Source: CAVXFL01 sp963761015 (GTDB lineage Bacteria; Pseudomonadota; Alphaproteobacteria; Acetobacterales; Acetobacteraceae). From it: DNA of 64,000 nucleotides. The stretch covers positions 372,001 to 436,000 of the forward strand of contig CAVXFL010000009.1 in NCBI GenBank assembly GCA_963761015.1, read 5' to 3'. Below the pieces are notes generated by a model. The model was given only the letters and a program-made list of their open reading frames with translations, had not been told where the DNA came from and searched no databases. The translations under genes were made by a program, and so were the position numbers. Positions 25,784 to 34,917 of the stretch are shown here, in pieces; the stretch's first letter is position 1; every line of letters starts with the position of its first letter.

Positions 25784-28700
25784 GTGCATCTGCTGGTCCG
25801 CGAGAGCCGCACACTCGACGATGATGCCCCGGCGGTCGATCTCGGCCAGTCGCCCGCCGACGTGGTGGTGCTTTCGTTCTCGGACAGCGATCTCGGTGCT
25901 ATGGCGGCGGCGTGGCAGTCGCTCCCGCGGCCGCGTCCCTCGCTGCGGTTGGCGAGCCTCGCGCAACTTCGCCACCCGATGTCGGTGGATCTCGATATCG
26001 ACCGGGTGATCGCACGGTCACGCTGTGTTCTCGTGCGTCTGCTCGGCGGGCTCGATTACTGGCGGTATGGCGCCGAGGAAATCGCCAGTATTTGCCGTGA
26101 GAACCTGATCGCGCTCGCCATGGTTTCTGGCGACGGGCGAACCGATGCGCGGCTCGGCCAATTGTCGACAATTCCAATCGAGACGCTGTTGCGGCTCGAA
26201 GCGTATTTCCGCCACGGCGGGCCGGTGAACGCATTGCGGGCGCTCGATTTGGCACTGCATCTGGCAGGGCAGGTGCCGGATCGGGGCTTGGCCGCCGAGC
26301 CGTTCCCGCAGCATGGCGAGCACCGCCTGCGCCAGCCGCCCAGTGGCGGCCGGCCGCTGGCGAGCATCGTGTTCTACCGCTCACATTTGCAGACGGGCGA
26401 TATCGCGCCAATCGAGGCTCTCGCGGAAGCCCTAAATCGCAGCGGCCTCGACGCGCGCGCGCTTTACGTGGCGAGCCTGAAGGAGCCGGCAACCCGCGAA
26501 TTCGTATCCGCGACCTTGCGCGACTGGGCGCCCCGTGTCGTGCTGAACGCCACCGGATTTTCGGCGGGTCGGGATCGCTTGGCATCATCGCCGCTCGACG
26601 CGGCGGGAGCGCCGGTCCTGCAATTGGTGTTGTCGGGATCGACGCGGAAGGTGTGGGAAAGCTCGTCGCGCGGTCTGTCGCAATCCGATCTCGCGATGCA
26701 GGTGGTGCTGCCGGAGTTCGATGGCCGGTTGCTGACAATGGCGATCTCGTTCAAGGCCGATGACGAGGCGGTGCCGGAACTCGGCTTCACGCGCCGCGTG
26801 CATCGCCCTGATCCGGCCGGGATCGCGTTGGCGGTGGAGCGGGCCGCCGGGTGGGTTCGCCTGGCTGAAGCGGCTCCGGCCGAGCGGTGCATCGGCCTCG
26901 TGCTGTCGGATTATCCTGGCGCCGGCGGCCAGATCGCGCATGCCGTCGGTCTCGATGCCATCGCGAGCGTGGGCGAAATTTTGCGGCTGTTGGGGGACGA
27001 GCACTACCAGATCGGCGCGCCCGTTCCGGAAAATGCCGAAATTGCCCGCGCACTCTGTGCGGCGGAGCCTTCGCCGTTCATGAGCATTGCGGAGTATCGG
27101 CGACTGTTCGAGTTGCTGCCGGAAGAGGTTCGGGACCAAGTCATTGCGGCCTGGGGAGAGCCCGACCAGGATGACGCGGCGCGCGACGGATACTTTGCGC
27201 TTCGGCATTTGATGCTTGGCGGCCTTATCATTGCGATCCAGCCGGATCGCGGCAGCGTGCTGGACCGAAGGAAGACTTACCACGATCCGGACCTACCGCC
27301 ACGCCACTGCTACGTGGCCTTCTATCTTTGGCTCCGCCGAATACGGAATGTCCACGCAATTGTTCATCTCGGCGCGCACGGCACGCTGGAATGGCTGCCG
27401 GGGAAGGCTGTCGCGCTGTCCACCACCTGCTTGCCTGCGGCGCTGTCCGGTGGGCTTCCCATCATTTACCCGTTCATTGTCAACAATCCCGGCGAGGCCG
27501 CGGCGGCTAAGCGCCGGCTCGGCGCGGTAACGATCGGCCACCTCACGCCGCCGCTGCAATCGGCCGGCAGCCATGGTCCGGCGCCGGAATTGGAGAGGCT
27601 CATCGACGAATACGCCGCCGCCGATGGCTTGGACCGCCGTCGCACCGCGCTGTTGCGAAGGGAGATTCTGGAGCGGGCGCAAGCGGCAGGGCTGCTGACG
27701 GAGGCCGGAATCGCGCCGGACGGCCCGGAGGAGGACGCGCTCGCGCGGCTGGATGCGTATCTGTGCGACTTAAAGGATTTGCAGGTCCGCGATGGATTGC
27801 ATGTATTCGGCCGGGCGCCGGAGGCGATGCGTCGCGACGTCCTCTTGCGGTCGCTGATGGTCTCCTCTCCGACTCGCTCCGAAGCCGACACTGCCTATGC
27901 GCTGGACCGCTCCGCCGCGATGGAGCGGGAGTCGCTGATCGCCTCGCTGGACGGCCGCTTCGTTCCACCCGGGCCGGCTGGAGCGCCGACGCGCGGCCGG
28001 GCCGACGTGCTCCCGACAGGGCGCAACATGTACGCGGTCGATCCGCGCGCGGTGCCGACGCGGTCGGCCGTCGTGCTCGCGGAAAAGGCCGCAGCCGCCA
28101 TTCTGCAACGCTACGTGCAGGACCATGGCGACTGGCCGCGCGCGATGCTGCTGGACCTGTGGGGTAGCGCCAGCATGCGAACGGGCGGCGAGGAACTGGC
28201 GCTGGCCTTCGTGCTGATGGGCGCGCGACCCGTGTGGGACGAAGGATCGAGCCGGGTGAGCGGTATAGAGATTCTTCCGCTGGCTTCGTTGGACCGGCCG
28301 CGCGTGGACGTGACCCTGCGGATCTCCGGCCTGTTCCGGGACGTTTTCGAATCGCAGATTCTGCTGTTTGATTCGGCGGTGCGCGCCATCGCCGCCCGAG
28401 ACGAGGCGGCGGAGGATAACCCGCTCGCCGCCGCGACTGCCGGCCTGGCCGGCGCCGATTTTCGCGGCGCAACCACCCGTGTCTTTGGCCCGGCGCCAGG
28501 ATCGTATGGCGCGGGCATTGCGCCGCTGGTCGAGCGCGGTTCCTGGAAGGATCGCGCCGAGTTGGGGCGCGCCTATCTCGATGCGTCCGCGTCCGCGTAT
28601 GGGCATTGTTTGGAAGGTGACGCGGATCGCGATCGGTTTGCCGCACGCGTTGCCAAGGCGGATGCGTTTGTGCATCAGCAGGACCATCGCGAAATCGATC

Positions 28701-29164
28701 TCCTGGACGGCATGGAATACGCGGCACACGAGGGCGGCTTTGCCGCGGCTGCCGCGATGTCGGGCGCGGGGCCGAGCATTTACCACGCCGATACGGCCCA
28801 GCCAGATACACCGCGGGTGCGCACGCTTGCCGAGGAAATCGCCCTGGTCGTGCGCGGGCGCGCGGCCAATCCGGCCTGGATTGCCGGTATGATGCGGCAC
28901 GGCTATCGCGGTGCCGCGGAAATTGCGCGCACGGTCGAAGGGCTGTTCGGCTTCGCGGCGACGCTGCCGGCCCGGCTCGATGCGCAATTCGATCTGCTGT
29001 TCGATGCCACCTTGGCGAACGCCGAGGTGAATCGATTTCTCGCCGATAACAACCCCGCAGCCCGCGCGGCGATGAACGCGCGTTTCGAGGAGGCCTGGCG
29101 GCGCAATCTTTGGCGCCCTCGCCGCAACACCGTTGTCAATATGCTTGGCTTGCCCTCGCCATGA
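25784..29164 (+). CDS. cobN: Cobaltochelatase large subunit CobN
   Basis: This is the large 1126-aa subunit of the ATP-dependent aerobic cobaltochelatase, which inserts cobalt into hydrogenobyrinic acid a,c-diamide with CobS and CobT. It starts at GTG 25784 (HLLVRESRTLDDDAP). Typical landmarks are IVHLGAHGTLEWLPGKAVAL and YPFIVNNPGEAAAAKRRLGA in the centre, then GRNMYAVDPRAVPTRSAV and MLLDLWGSASMRTGGEE further on. The length is close to, perhaps slightly below, the family norm. CobS and CobT are not in this window. It is coupled to cobW (5-base gap) and cobG (4-base ATGA overlap). Confidence 0.95.
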   Translation: MHLLVRESRTLDDDAPAVDLGQSPADVVVLSFSDSDLGAMAAAWQSLPRPRPSLRLASLAQLRHPMSVDLDIDRVIARSRCVLVRLLGGLDYWRYGAEEIASICRENLIALAMVSGDGRTDARLGQLSTIPIETLLRLEAYFRHGGPVNALRALDLALHLAGQVPDRGLAAEPFPQHGEHRLRQPPSGGRPLASIVFYRSHLQTGDIAPIEALAEALNRSGLDARALYVASLKEPATREFVSATLRDWAPRVVLNATGFSAGRDRLASSPLDAAGAPVLQLVLSGSTRKVWESSSRGLSQSDLAMQVVLPEFDGRLLTMAISFKADDEAVPELGFTRRVHRPDPAGIALAVERAAGWVRLAEAAPAERCIGLVLSDYPGAGGQIAHAVGLDAIASVGEILRLLGDEHYQIGAPVPENAEIARALCAAEPSPFMSIAEYRRLFELLPEEVRDQVIAAWGEPDQDDAARDGYFALRHLMLGGLIIAIQPDRGSVLDRRKTYHDPDLPPRHCYVAFYLWLRRIRNVHAIVHLGAHGTLEWLPGKAVALSTTCLPAALSGGLPIIYPFIVNNPGEAAAAKRRLGAVTIGHLTPPLQSAGSHGPAPELERLIDEYAAADGLDRRRTALLRREILERAQAAGLLTEAGIAPDGPEEDALARLDAYLCDLKDLQVRDGLHVFGRAPEAMRRDVLLRSLMVSSPTRSEADTAYALDRSAAMERESLIASLDGRFVPPGPAGAPTRGRADVLPTGRNMYAVDPRAVPTRSAVVLAEKAAAAILQRYVQDHGDWPRAMLLDLWGSASMRTGGEELALAFVLMGARPVWDEGSSRVSGIEILPLASLDRPRVDVTLRISGLFRDVFESQILLFDSAVRAIAARDEAAEDNPLAAATAGLAGADFRGATTRVFGPAPGSYGAGIAPLVERGSWKDRAELGRAYLDASASAYGHCLEGDADRDRFAARVAKADAFVHQQDHREIDLLDGMEYAAHEGGFAAAAAMSGAGPSIYHADTAQPDTPRVRTLAEEIALVVRGRAANPAWIAGMMRHGYRGAAEIARTVEGLFGFAATLPARLDAQFDLLFDATLANAEVNRFLADNNPAARAAMNARFEEAWRRNLWRPRRNTVVNMLGLPSP

Positions 29165-30357
29165 GCAGACGAGGCTGGTGCCCGACCGTGTTCGACCCGA
29201 TGCCTGCCGGCGATGGTCTGCTCGTGCGCGTCAAACCTCCTGGCATGAGGCTATCGGCCGAGACGGCGATGAAGCTGGCCGATGCAGCGCATCGGCACGG
29301 GAATGGCATAATCGAACTGACCAGCCGGGCGAACTTGCAGATTCGCGGTCTTTGTTCAGAAACCGTCCAGGCATTCGCGGCGGAAATGGTGGCGCTGGGC
29401 CTCGCCTGCCCGGACCTCGAAGTCGAGCGGCGCCGCATAGTGATGGTTTCGCCCCTGATCGGTGACGATCCCACTCTTGATGCCGGTCTCGGAACCATGG
29501 CCGCCGAGATCGAACGGAGGGTAATGATCGAGGATCGGTTCGCGGCTTTGCCGCCCAAATTTGCGATCGTCGTGGACGGCGGCGGCGTACTGCCGCTGGA
29601 CGAAATCCGCGCCGACATCCGCGTGCGCGCCGTCGCGGGTGGTTTTCGTGTATCGGCTGAGGGCGTGGTCGGAATTGCATTGGATGAGTTCTCATCCGCT
29701 GCCGATTGCGTGCTTGCGTTCGCGCGCGTGTGCTTGGAAAGCGACACATTACGGCCCCTGCGCAGGCGGGTACGCAATCCAGAATCAATTCGCGATTACG
29801 GAATCTGTCGTGAGGTCATTGGCTTCACGCGATATCCTGGTCTTCAACACGGTGCTTTTGGAGTTGGCGTTCCGCTAGGCGCTGCGGATGTATCCGCCTT
29901 GAGGGCAATCGCCCGGCTTGCGCTTCGGTTTGGCGACGGAAACCTGCGGACGAGTCCTTGGCGCGCGTTTCTGATCGGTGGAATCGAGGAATGTTCCGTC
30001 GGCCAGATGCGTGAACTTGCCGGAGACGCCGGGATGATCGTCGATCCCGTCGACCCGCGAAGCCGCGTTATTTCCTGTGCCGGACAGCCCGCCTGCGCCA
30101 GCGCTTTGGTTCCGGCGCGCGCCGATGCAGGCAAGTTGGCCAAGTTGCTGAGCGGATACGTGGGAACGGTACACGTGTCGGGTTGTCGCAAAGGATGCGC
30201 GCGCCGCCGACGCGCCGATATCACCCTCGTGGGCGAGGTCGGCGAGGACGGGCGCTACGCCCTCGTGCGCAACGGCACGGTGCAGGATGAGCCCGAAGCG
30301 ATCGGGCTGACGATCACCGAGGCCGCAGCGCGCCTCCAAGGGGAATCCGTGGCGTGA
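29161..30357 (+). CDS. cobG: Precorrin-3B synthase CobG
   Basis: This 398-aa enzyme is the oxygen-dependent monooxygenase that makes precorrin-3B in the aerobic pathway, related to sulfite/nitrite reductases. ELTSRANLQIRGL is the ferredoxin-like substrate domain. The [4Fe-4S] and sirohaem-type cysteines are in VISCAGQPACASA and HVSGCRKGCARR. Its presence marks the route as aerobic. It starts at an ATG overlapping the cobN stop and its own stop overlaps the cobH GTG by 4 bases, so it is tightly coupled in the operon. Confidence 0.9.
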   Translation: MSRRGWCPTVFDPMPAGDGLLVRVKPPGMRLSAETAMKLADAAHRHGNGIIELTSRANLQIRGLCSETVQAFAAEMVALGLACPDLEVERRRIVMVSPLIGDDPTLDAGLGTMAAEIERRVMIEDRFAALPPKFAIVVDGGGVLPLDEIRADIRVRAVAGGFRVSAEGVVGIALDEFSSAADCVLAFARVCLESDTLRPLRRRVRNPESIRDYGICREVIGFTRYPGLQHGAFGVGVPLGAADVSALRAIARLALRFGDGNLRTSPWRAFLIGGIEECSVGQMRELAGDAGMIVDPVDPRSRVISCAGQPACASALVPARADAGKLAKLLSGYVGTVHVSGCRKGCARRRRADITLVGEVGEDGRYALVRNGTVQDEPEAIGLTITEAAARLQGESVA

Positions 30358-30986
30358 GCCCAGCGCGCGAATATCCCCGCGATGGCGCTGCGATCACCGC
30401 ACGCTCCTTCGCGATCATCCGCGCCGAGGCCGACCTTTCCGGTTTCACGTCCGAGCAGGCGACCGTCGTCGTGCGCGTCATCCATGCCTGCGGCATGCCC
30501 GACATCGCCAAGGATCTGCAGTTCGCGCCCGATTTCGTGTCCACGGCACGGCGCGCGCTGGCTGCTGGCAAGTCGATCCTCTGCGACTCCAAAATGGTAG
30601 CGCACGGCATCACGCGAGCGCGCCTTTCCGCCGCCAACGAGATCGTCTGCACGCTCGACGATCCCGCCACGCCGGAACTCGCGCGCCGCATGGGCAATAC
30701 GCGCTCGGCTGCGGCGCTCGATCTGTGGAGGCCGTGCGTCGCCGGCGCGCTGGTCGCCATCGGCAATGCGCCGACGGCGCTGTTCCGGCTGCTCGAACTG
30801 CTTGATCAGGGCGCGCCGCTCCCGGCGGCGGTTATCGGCATGCCGGTCGGGTTCGTCGGCGCGGCGGAGTTGAAACAGGCGCTGGTGGAGGACGGCCGCG
30901 TTCCGTTCCTAGTCGTGCGTGGCCGACGGGGCGGCAGCGCAATGGCGGTTGCGGCGGTGAACGCGCTCGCGAGCGAGGCGGAATGA
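30354..30986 (+). CDS. cobH: Precorrin-8X methylmutase CobH
   Basis: This 210-aa isomerase moves the C11 methyl group to C12, giving hydrogenobyrinic acid. RSFAIIRAEADLSGF leads to VVRVIHACGMPDIAKDL, with the catalytic His in IHACG. GKSILCDSKMVAHGI and VIGMPVGFVGAAELKQAL are further family signatures. The GTG start and the stop both overlap neighbours by 4 bases. Length is normal for CobH. Confidence 0.95.
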   Translation: MSPAREYPRDGAAITARSFAIIRAEADLSGFTSEQATVVVRVIHACGMPDIAKDLQFAPDFVSTARRALAAGKSILCDSKMVAHGITRARLSAANEIVCTLDDPATPELARRMGNTRSAAALDLWRPCVAGALVAIGNAPTALFRLLELLDQGAPLPAAVIGMPVGFVGAAELKQALVEDGRVPFLVVRGRRGGSAMAVAAVNALASEAE

Positions 30987-31717
30987 TGCACCGGGTAATG
31001 GGTACTTTGCACGTGGTGGGCGTGGGCCCCGGCGATCCGGAACTGTTGACGTTGAAGGCCGCGCGAATCATCGCGACCATGCCAGTGGTCGCGTTTTTTG
31101 CCAAGCGCGATTGCGCCAGCCGAGCCCGCGCGATTGCTGGCAAGCACGTGCGGGCGGATGCCGAGGAGCTATTCTTTCCTTATCCATTCACAACCGAGTT
31201 GACCGCCAGCGATTCCCGATACCGCAGCGAGACCGGTCGGTTCTATGCGACGGTTGCGGACCAACTCGCGCGGCGGCTCGATGCCGGGCAGGACGTGGCG
31301 CTGCTTTGCGAAGGCGATCCGTTCTTCTATGGCTCCGCGATCCATGTTTTCGAGCGGCTTTCGACGACATATCCGTGCCAAATCGTGCCCGGGGTGACGG
31401 GCATCAGTGCTTGCTGGAGCGGCGCCCGGCTGCCGATCGTGCAGGGAGAGAATGCGCTTTCCGTGCTGCCGGGCACGCTGAATGTGGCTGTCCTGGCTGA
31501 ACGGCTGGGCGGAAACGACGCCGCCGTCGTTATGAAGGTTGGCCGCAATCTGCCAAAAATCCGCAGCATTCTGTATGACCTGCGCCGCGCGAACCAGGCA
31601 GTCTATGTGGAATATGGCGCGATGCCGGGCGAGCGCGTGTTGCCGCTCGCCGAGGCGCCGGAGGCGGCTCCGTACCTCTCGCTCGTCCTGGTCCCGGCGA
31701 GGCCGGCACCGCTATGA
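30983..31717 (+). CDS. cobI: Precorrin-2 C20-methyltransferase CobI
   Basis: This 244-aa SAM-dependent tetrapyrrole methylase opens with HVVGVGPGDPELLTLKAAR and has the typical ALLCEGDPFFYGSAIHVFER and PGVTGISACWSGARLPI. It methylates C20 of precorrin-2 to give precorrin-3A, the CobG substrate encoded just upstream. Start and stop overlap cobH and cobJ by 4 bases each. Confidence 0.95.
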   Translation: MMHRVMGTLHVVGVGPGDPELLTLKAARIIATMPVVAFFAKRDCASRARAIAGKHVRADAEELFFPYPFTTELTASDSRYRSETGRFYATVADQLARRLDAGQDVALLCEGDPFFYGSAIHVFERLSTTYPCQIVPGVTGISACWSGARLPIVQGENALSVLPGTLNVAVLAERLGGNDAAVVMKVGRNLPKIRSILYDLRRANQAVYVEYGAMPGERVLPLAEAPEAAPYLSLVLVPARPAPL

Positions 31718-32475
31718 CCGGGTGGCTTGGCATAGTCGGCCTCGGACCGGGACCGGACGCAATGCGGACAGAGGCAGCCTCCGCAGCGCTGGCGGAAGCG
31801 ACCGACCTCGTCGGCTACGCGCCCTATCTCGCGCGCGTGCGCGAGCAGGCTGGTCAGGTTCGCTATGCCTCGGACAACCGCGAGGAGTTAGAGCGCGCCC
31901 GGCTGGCGTTGACGCTGGCCGCGTCGGGACGGCGGGTGGCGCTGGTGTCCTCCGGCGATCCCGGTGTGTTCGCCATGGCGAGCACGGTCTTCGAAGCGAT
32001 GGAAGCCGGCGAGCCCGGTTGGCGCGACATCGCGGTCGAGGTGGTGTCGGGAGTCTCGGCGATGCTGGCCGTCGCGGCGCGTTTGGGAGCGCCGCTCGGC
32101 GATTTCTGCGCCATTTCGCTCTCCGATAATCTTAAGCCGTGGAGCGGTGTGGCGCGCCGGTTGGTCGCCGCGGCGCAAGCGGGCTTCACGATGGCTCTGT
32201 ACAACCCGGCCTCGTCCGAGCGGCCATGGCAGTTGCGAGCGGCCCTCGCATTGTTGCGCGCAAACCTGCCCGGAAGCACACCGATCGTGTTCGCAACCGC
32301 GATCGGGGCGACCGAGGAACGCATCGAGATCATGACATTGCGCGAGGCTGATTCCACCCGAGCCGACATGCGGACCTTGGTGCTGGTCGGATCGGCGGCG
32401 ACGCGGCGCATCGAGCGTGTGGGTGCGCCACCATGGATCTACACGCCGCGCCGTTCCGGCCTTGCGCCGCCATGA
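31714..32475 (+). CDS. cobJ: Precorrin-3B C17-methyltransferase CobJ
   Basis: This 253-aa tetrapyrrole methylase catalyses the ring-contracting methylation at C17. LGIVGLGPGPDAMRTEAA, DLVGYAPYLARV, ALVSSGDPGVFAMAS, VSGVSAMLAVAARLGAPLGD and FTMALYNPASSERPWQL are diagnostic. It is the last gene of the cobW-led plus-strand run; its 3' end overlaps that of minus-strand cobK by 37 bases. Confidence 0.95.
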   Translation: MTGWLGIVGLGPGPDAMRTEAASAALAEATDLVGYAPYLARVREQAGQVRYASDNREELERARLALTLAASGRRVALVSSGDPGVFAMASTVFEAMEAGEPGWRDIAVEVVSGVSAMLAVAARLGAPLGDFCAISLSDNLKPWSGVARRLVAAAQAGFTMALYNPASSERPWQLRAALALLRANLPGSTPIVFATAIGATEERIEIMTLREADSTRADMRTLVLVGSAATRRIERVGAPPWIYTPRRSGLAPP

Positions 32476-33209
32476 AGTTGTGTCAGCCATTCGAGCCCGG
32501 CCCGCGAATCGGCGACGGTCGACATCCCGGGCAGGGCAGGGGGCCGCTCCACCATAATCACAGGCAATCCGAGCGTGCGAGCGGCGATCAGCTTGCCCAC
32601 TGTGGCCGAGCCGCCCGAATTCTTGGTGACGACGACTTCGATCCGGTGTTGTCGCAGCAGCGTCCGTTCGGCCTCCCGCTCGAACGGACCGCGCGCCACG
32701 ATTACTGTCGCCCGTGGCGGCAGCGCGGCGGGATCGGGCGGATCGACGCTTCGCACCAGGTAATCGTGCCAGGGCGCGGCGGCGAACGCGGCGAGATCCT
32801 TCTGGCCTATAGTAAGGAATACGCGACGCGGCGTACCAACAAGCGCTTCGGCCGCCGCTGCCATGTCGGGCACCACGGTCCAGTGATCGTCGGGCGTGGC
32901 CTGCCACGGCGAGCGGCTGATCCGAAGCAGCGGAACGCGCGCCAACTCGGCGGCCAGGACGGCGTGGCGGGACATCTGCGCGGCGAACGGATGCGTGGCG
33001 TCGATCAGCGCCGCGATGCGCTCGCCGCCCAAATAGGCCGCCAAGCCCGCAACTCCGCCGAACCCGCCGATACGATACGGGATCGGCGGCGTGACCGGCG
33101 ACCGCGTGCGGCCGGCGAGCGACAGCGTGGCCTCGAACCGCGCATCGCCCGCGAGTGCATGGGCGAGCGCGGTGGCTTCGCCGGTTCCGCCGAGGATCAA
33201 AACGCGCAT
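32439..33209 (-). CDS. cobK: Precorrin-6A reductase CobK
   Basis: This 256-aa NADPH-dependent reductase converts precorrin-6A to dihydro-precorrin-6A (precorrin-6B). The nucleotide motif LILGGTGEATALA is at the very N-terminus, then YRIGGFGG, ALIDATHPFAAQMS, FLTIGQKDL and VTKNSGGSATVGKLIAAR. ATG 33209 is chosen because the family starts directly with the nucleotide motif. This start codon overlaps that of cobL on the opposite strand (shared CATG), so the two are head to head with no spacer. Confidence 0.92.
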   Translation of the reverse strand: MRVLILGGTGEATALAHALAGDARFEATLSLAGRTRSPVTPPIPYRIGGFGGVAGLAAYLGGERIAALIDATHPFAAQMSRHAVLAAELARVPLLRISRSPWQATPDDHWTVVPDMAAAAEALVGTPRRVFLTIGQKDLAAFAAAPWHDYLVRSVDPPDPAALPPRATVIVARGPFEREAERTLLRQHRIEVVVTKNSGGSATVGKLIAARTLGLPVIMVERPPALPGMSTVADSRAGLEWLTQLHGGARPERRGV

Positions 33210-34546
33210 GCCCGAGCACTTGCCTGAGGCGAAGGTGGGGCCTTGGCTCGCTATCCTCGGCATTGGCGAGGACGGAGTCCAGGGCCTATCGCCCGCCGCC
33301 CGTGCCCTGATCCGCTCGGCCCGGCTGGTCGTCGGCGGGGCGCGGCATCTGGCGCTCGTCGAACCGCTGCTATGCGCTTTCCCTCACCCTCGACTCTCTC
33401 CCAGCGCCCTGGGAGAGGGAGAAACAAAACCCTGGCCTTCCCCCTGAGGGGGGCGAGGGCAGAGCGAGGGTTGCCGGTCCACACACGATGATCTGGCCAA
33501 GCCCGATCACCGATGCAATCCCGGCAATCCTCGGCCGCCGAGGCGAGTCGGTGATCGTGCTCGCCTCGGGCGATCCGTTCTGCTACGGAATCGGAAGCTT
33601 GCTTGTCCGGGAGGTGCCGATTTCCGAGATTATCTGCATTCCGGCGCCGTCCGCGTTTTCGCTGGCCGCCGCCAGGCTCGGCTGGACCTTGCAGGAAACC
33701 GCGAAAATCTCTTTCTGCGGTCGGCAACTCGCGGTCCTGGCGCCGTTGCTGCAACCGGGCAGCCGAATCCTCGGGCTTTCCGCGGATGCAACGACCCCGG
33801 CGGCCGTCGCGGAGTTTCTGAGCGAGCGCGGGTTCGGCCCGTCGCGGCTGCATGTGCTGGAAGCCCTGGGGGGACCGCGCGAGCGTATCCAGACAAGCTT
33901 CGCCGAACGCTACGCGGTCGACGATGCGGATGGGTTGAATCTGCTGGGAATCGAGGTTGTCGCCGAGCCGGGTGCCAAAACCATTCCCCTCGCCAGCGGC
34001 TTGGCGGACGAGGCGTTCGAGCACGACGGCCAGATCACCAAGCGCGAAATCCGGGCGATCACGCTATCGGCGCTCGCGCCATGTCGGGGCGAAATGCTTT
34101 GGGACATCGGCTGCGGCTCGGGTTCGGTCGCGATCGAGTGGATGCTGCGTTCACCCGCCAATCAGGCGATCGGCGTCGAGCAGCGGCCGGAACGCGCTGC
34201 CCGGGCGGCGCGCAACGCGGTCGCGCTCGGGGTGCCGGATTTGCGCATCGTGACCGGTAGCGCGCCGGACGCGCTGGTCGGATTGCCGCAGCCGGACGCG
34301 ATATTTGTCGGCGGCGGCGCGCAAGACGAGCGCGTGCTGGAGATGGCCTGGGCCTCGCTCCGCTGCGGCGGACGCTTGGTGGTTAACGCGGTGACGATCG
34401 GAACCGAACGTGCCGTTCTCGCTGCATACAGTCAGTTCGGCGGCGAACTCACACGCATTTCCGTGGAACGGGTCGGCGCGATCGGCGCCCGCCAGGGGTT
34501 CCGCCCGGCCATGACCGTGACGCAATGGTCCGCGCAAAAACGATGA
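33208..34546 (+). pseudogene. cobL: Precorrin-6Y C5,15-methyltransferase (decarboxylating) CobL, interrupted by a repeat with a frame change
   Basis: This bifunctional enzyme has an N-terminal tetrapyrrole methylase (CbiE type: LAILGIGEDGVQGLSPAARA, VVGGARHLALVEPLL) and a C-terminal CbiT-type methylase/decarboxylase (EMLWDIGCGSGSVAIEWML, then IFVGGGAQDERVLE). Between VEPLL and MIWPSPITDAIPAILGRRG lies about 105 bases of repeat DNA. The first frame stops at 33445-33447; the second frame is open through the repeat to 34546, so the join needs a shift by one base. Either the repeat broke the gene or an in-frame repeat plus one sequencing insertion did. All catalytic segments survive. A second start at GTG 33235 is possible. 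Confidence 0.85.
33376..33481. repeat. Palindromic repeat inside cobL
   Basis: The segment contains a perfect 9-bp stem, CTCTCCCAG (33396-33404) and CTGGGAGAG (33409-33417), with loop CGCC. A second palindrome CCCCCTGAGGGGGG follows near 33440-33453. It is flanked by inverted CCCTC...GAGGG copies. Base composition is unlike the flanking coding DNA. This is a different repeat family from the cobQ one, of the CCCTCTCCC...GGGAGAGGG type. Boundaries are approximate. Confidence 0.7.
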
Positions 34547-34917
34547 TCGTGGCGGGGATTGGCTGCCGCCTAGGCTGTCCGGCGAGCGAGATCGCGGCCC
34601 TGGTTCGCCGCGCGCTGGAAAGCACGCATTGCGACGCTTCCGCGTTGGCGGCGCCCGATTTTCGGGCCAAAGAGGCGAACGTGTGGATTGCGGCGGAAGA
34701 TTTGGCACTACCATTGCTCCTCGTGGATCGGCATGAACTGGCGGCGGCACAGGAGCGCTGCGTCACGCGCTCGGAGTGGGCGAAGCACGCAACGGGCCTG
34801 TCCTCGGTCGCCGAGGCGGCTGCGCTGGCGGCCGCGGGGCCGGGTTCCACGCTTCTGCTGCCCCGGATTGCCAATGCGAGCGCCACCTGCGCGCTGGCGC
34901 GTGCTGCGTCGCCATGA
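34543..34917 (+). CDS. cobE: CobE/CbiG C-terminal-domain cobalamin biosynthesis protein
   Basis: This 124-aa protein opens with MIVAGIGCRLGCPASEIAAL, the GIGCR motif of CobE and of the C-terminal domain of CbiG. The role in aerobic cobalamin synthesis is not fully settled in the family. The ATG overlaps the cobL stop and the stop overlaps the cobM start, both by 4 bases, which fixes the start and shows coupling. Confidence 0.88.
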   Translation: MIVAGIGCRLGCPASEIAALVRRALESTHCDASALAAPDFRAKEANVWIAAEDLALPLLLVDRHELAAAQERCVTRSEWAKHATGLSSVAEAAALAAAGPGSTLLLPRIANASATCALARAASP

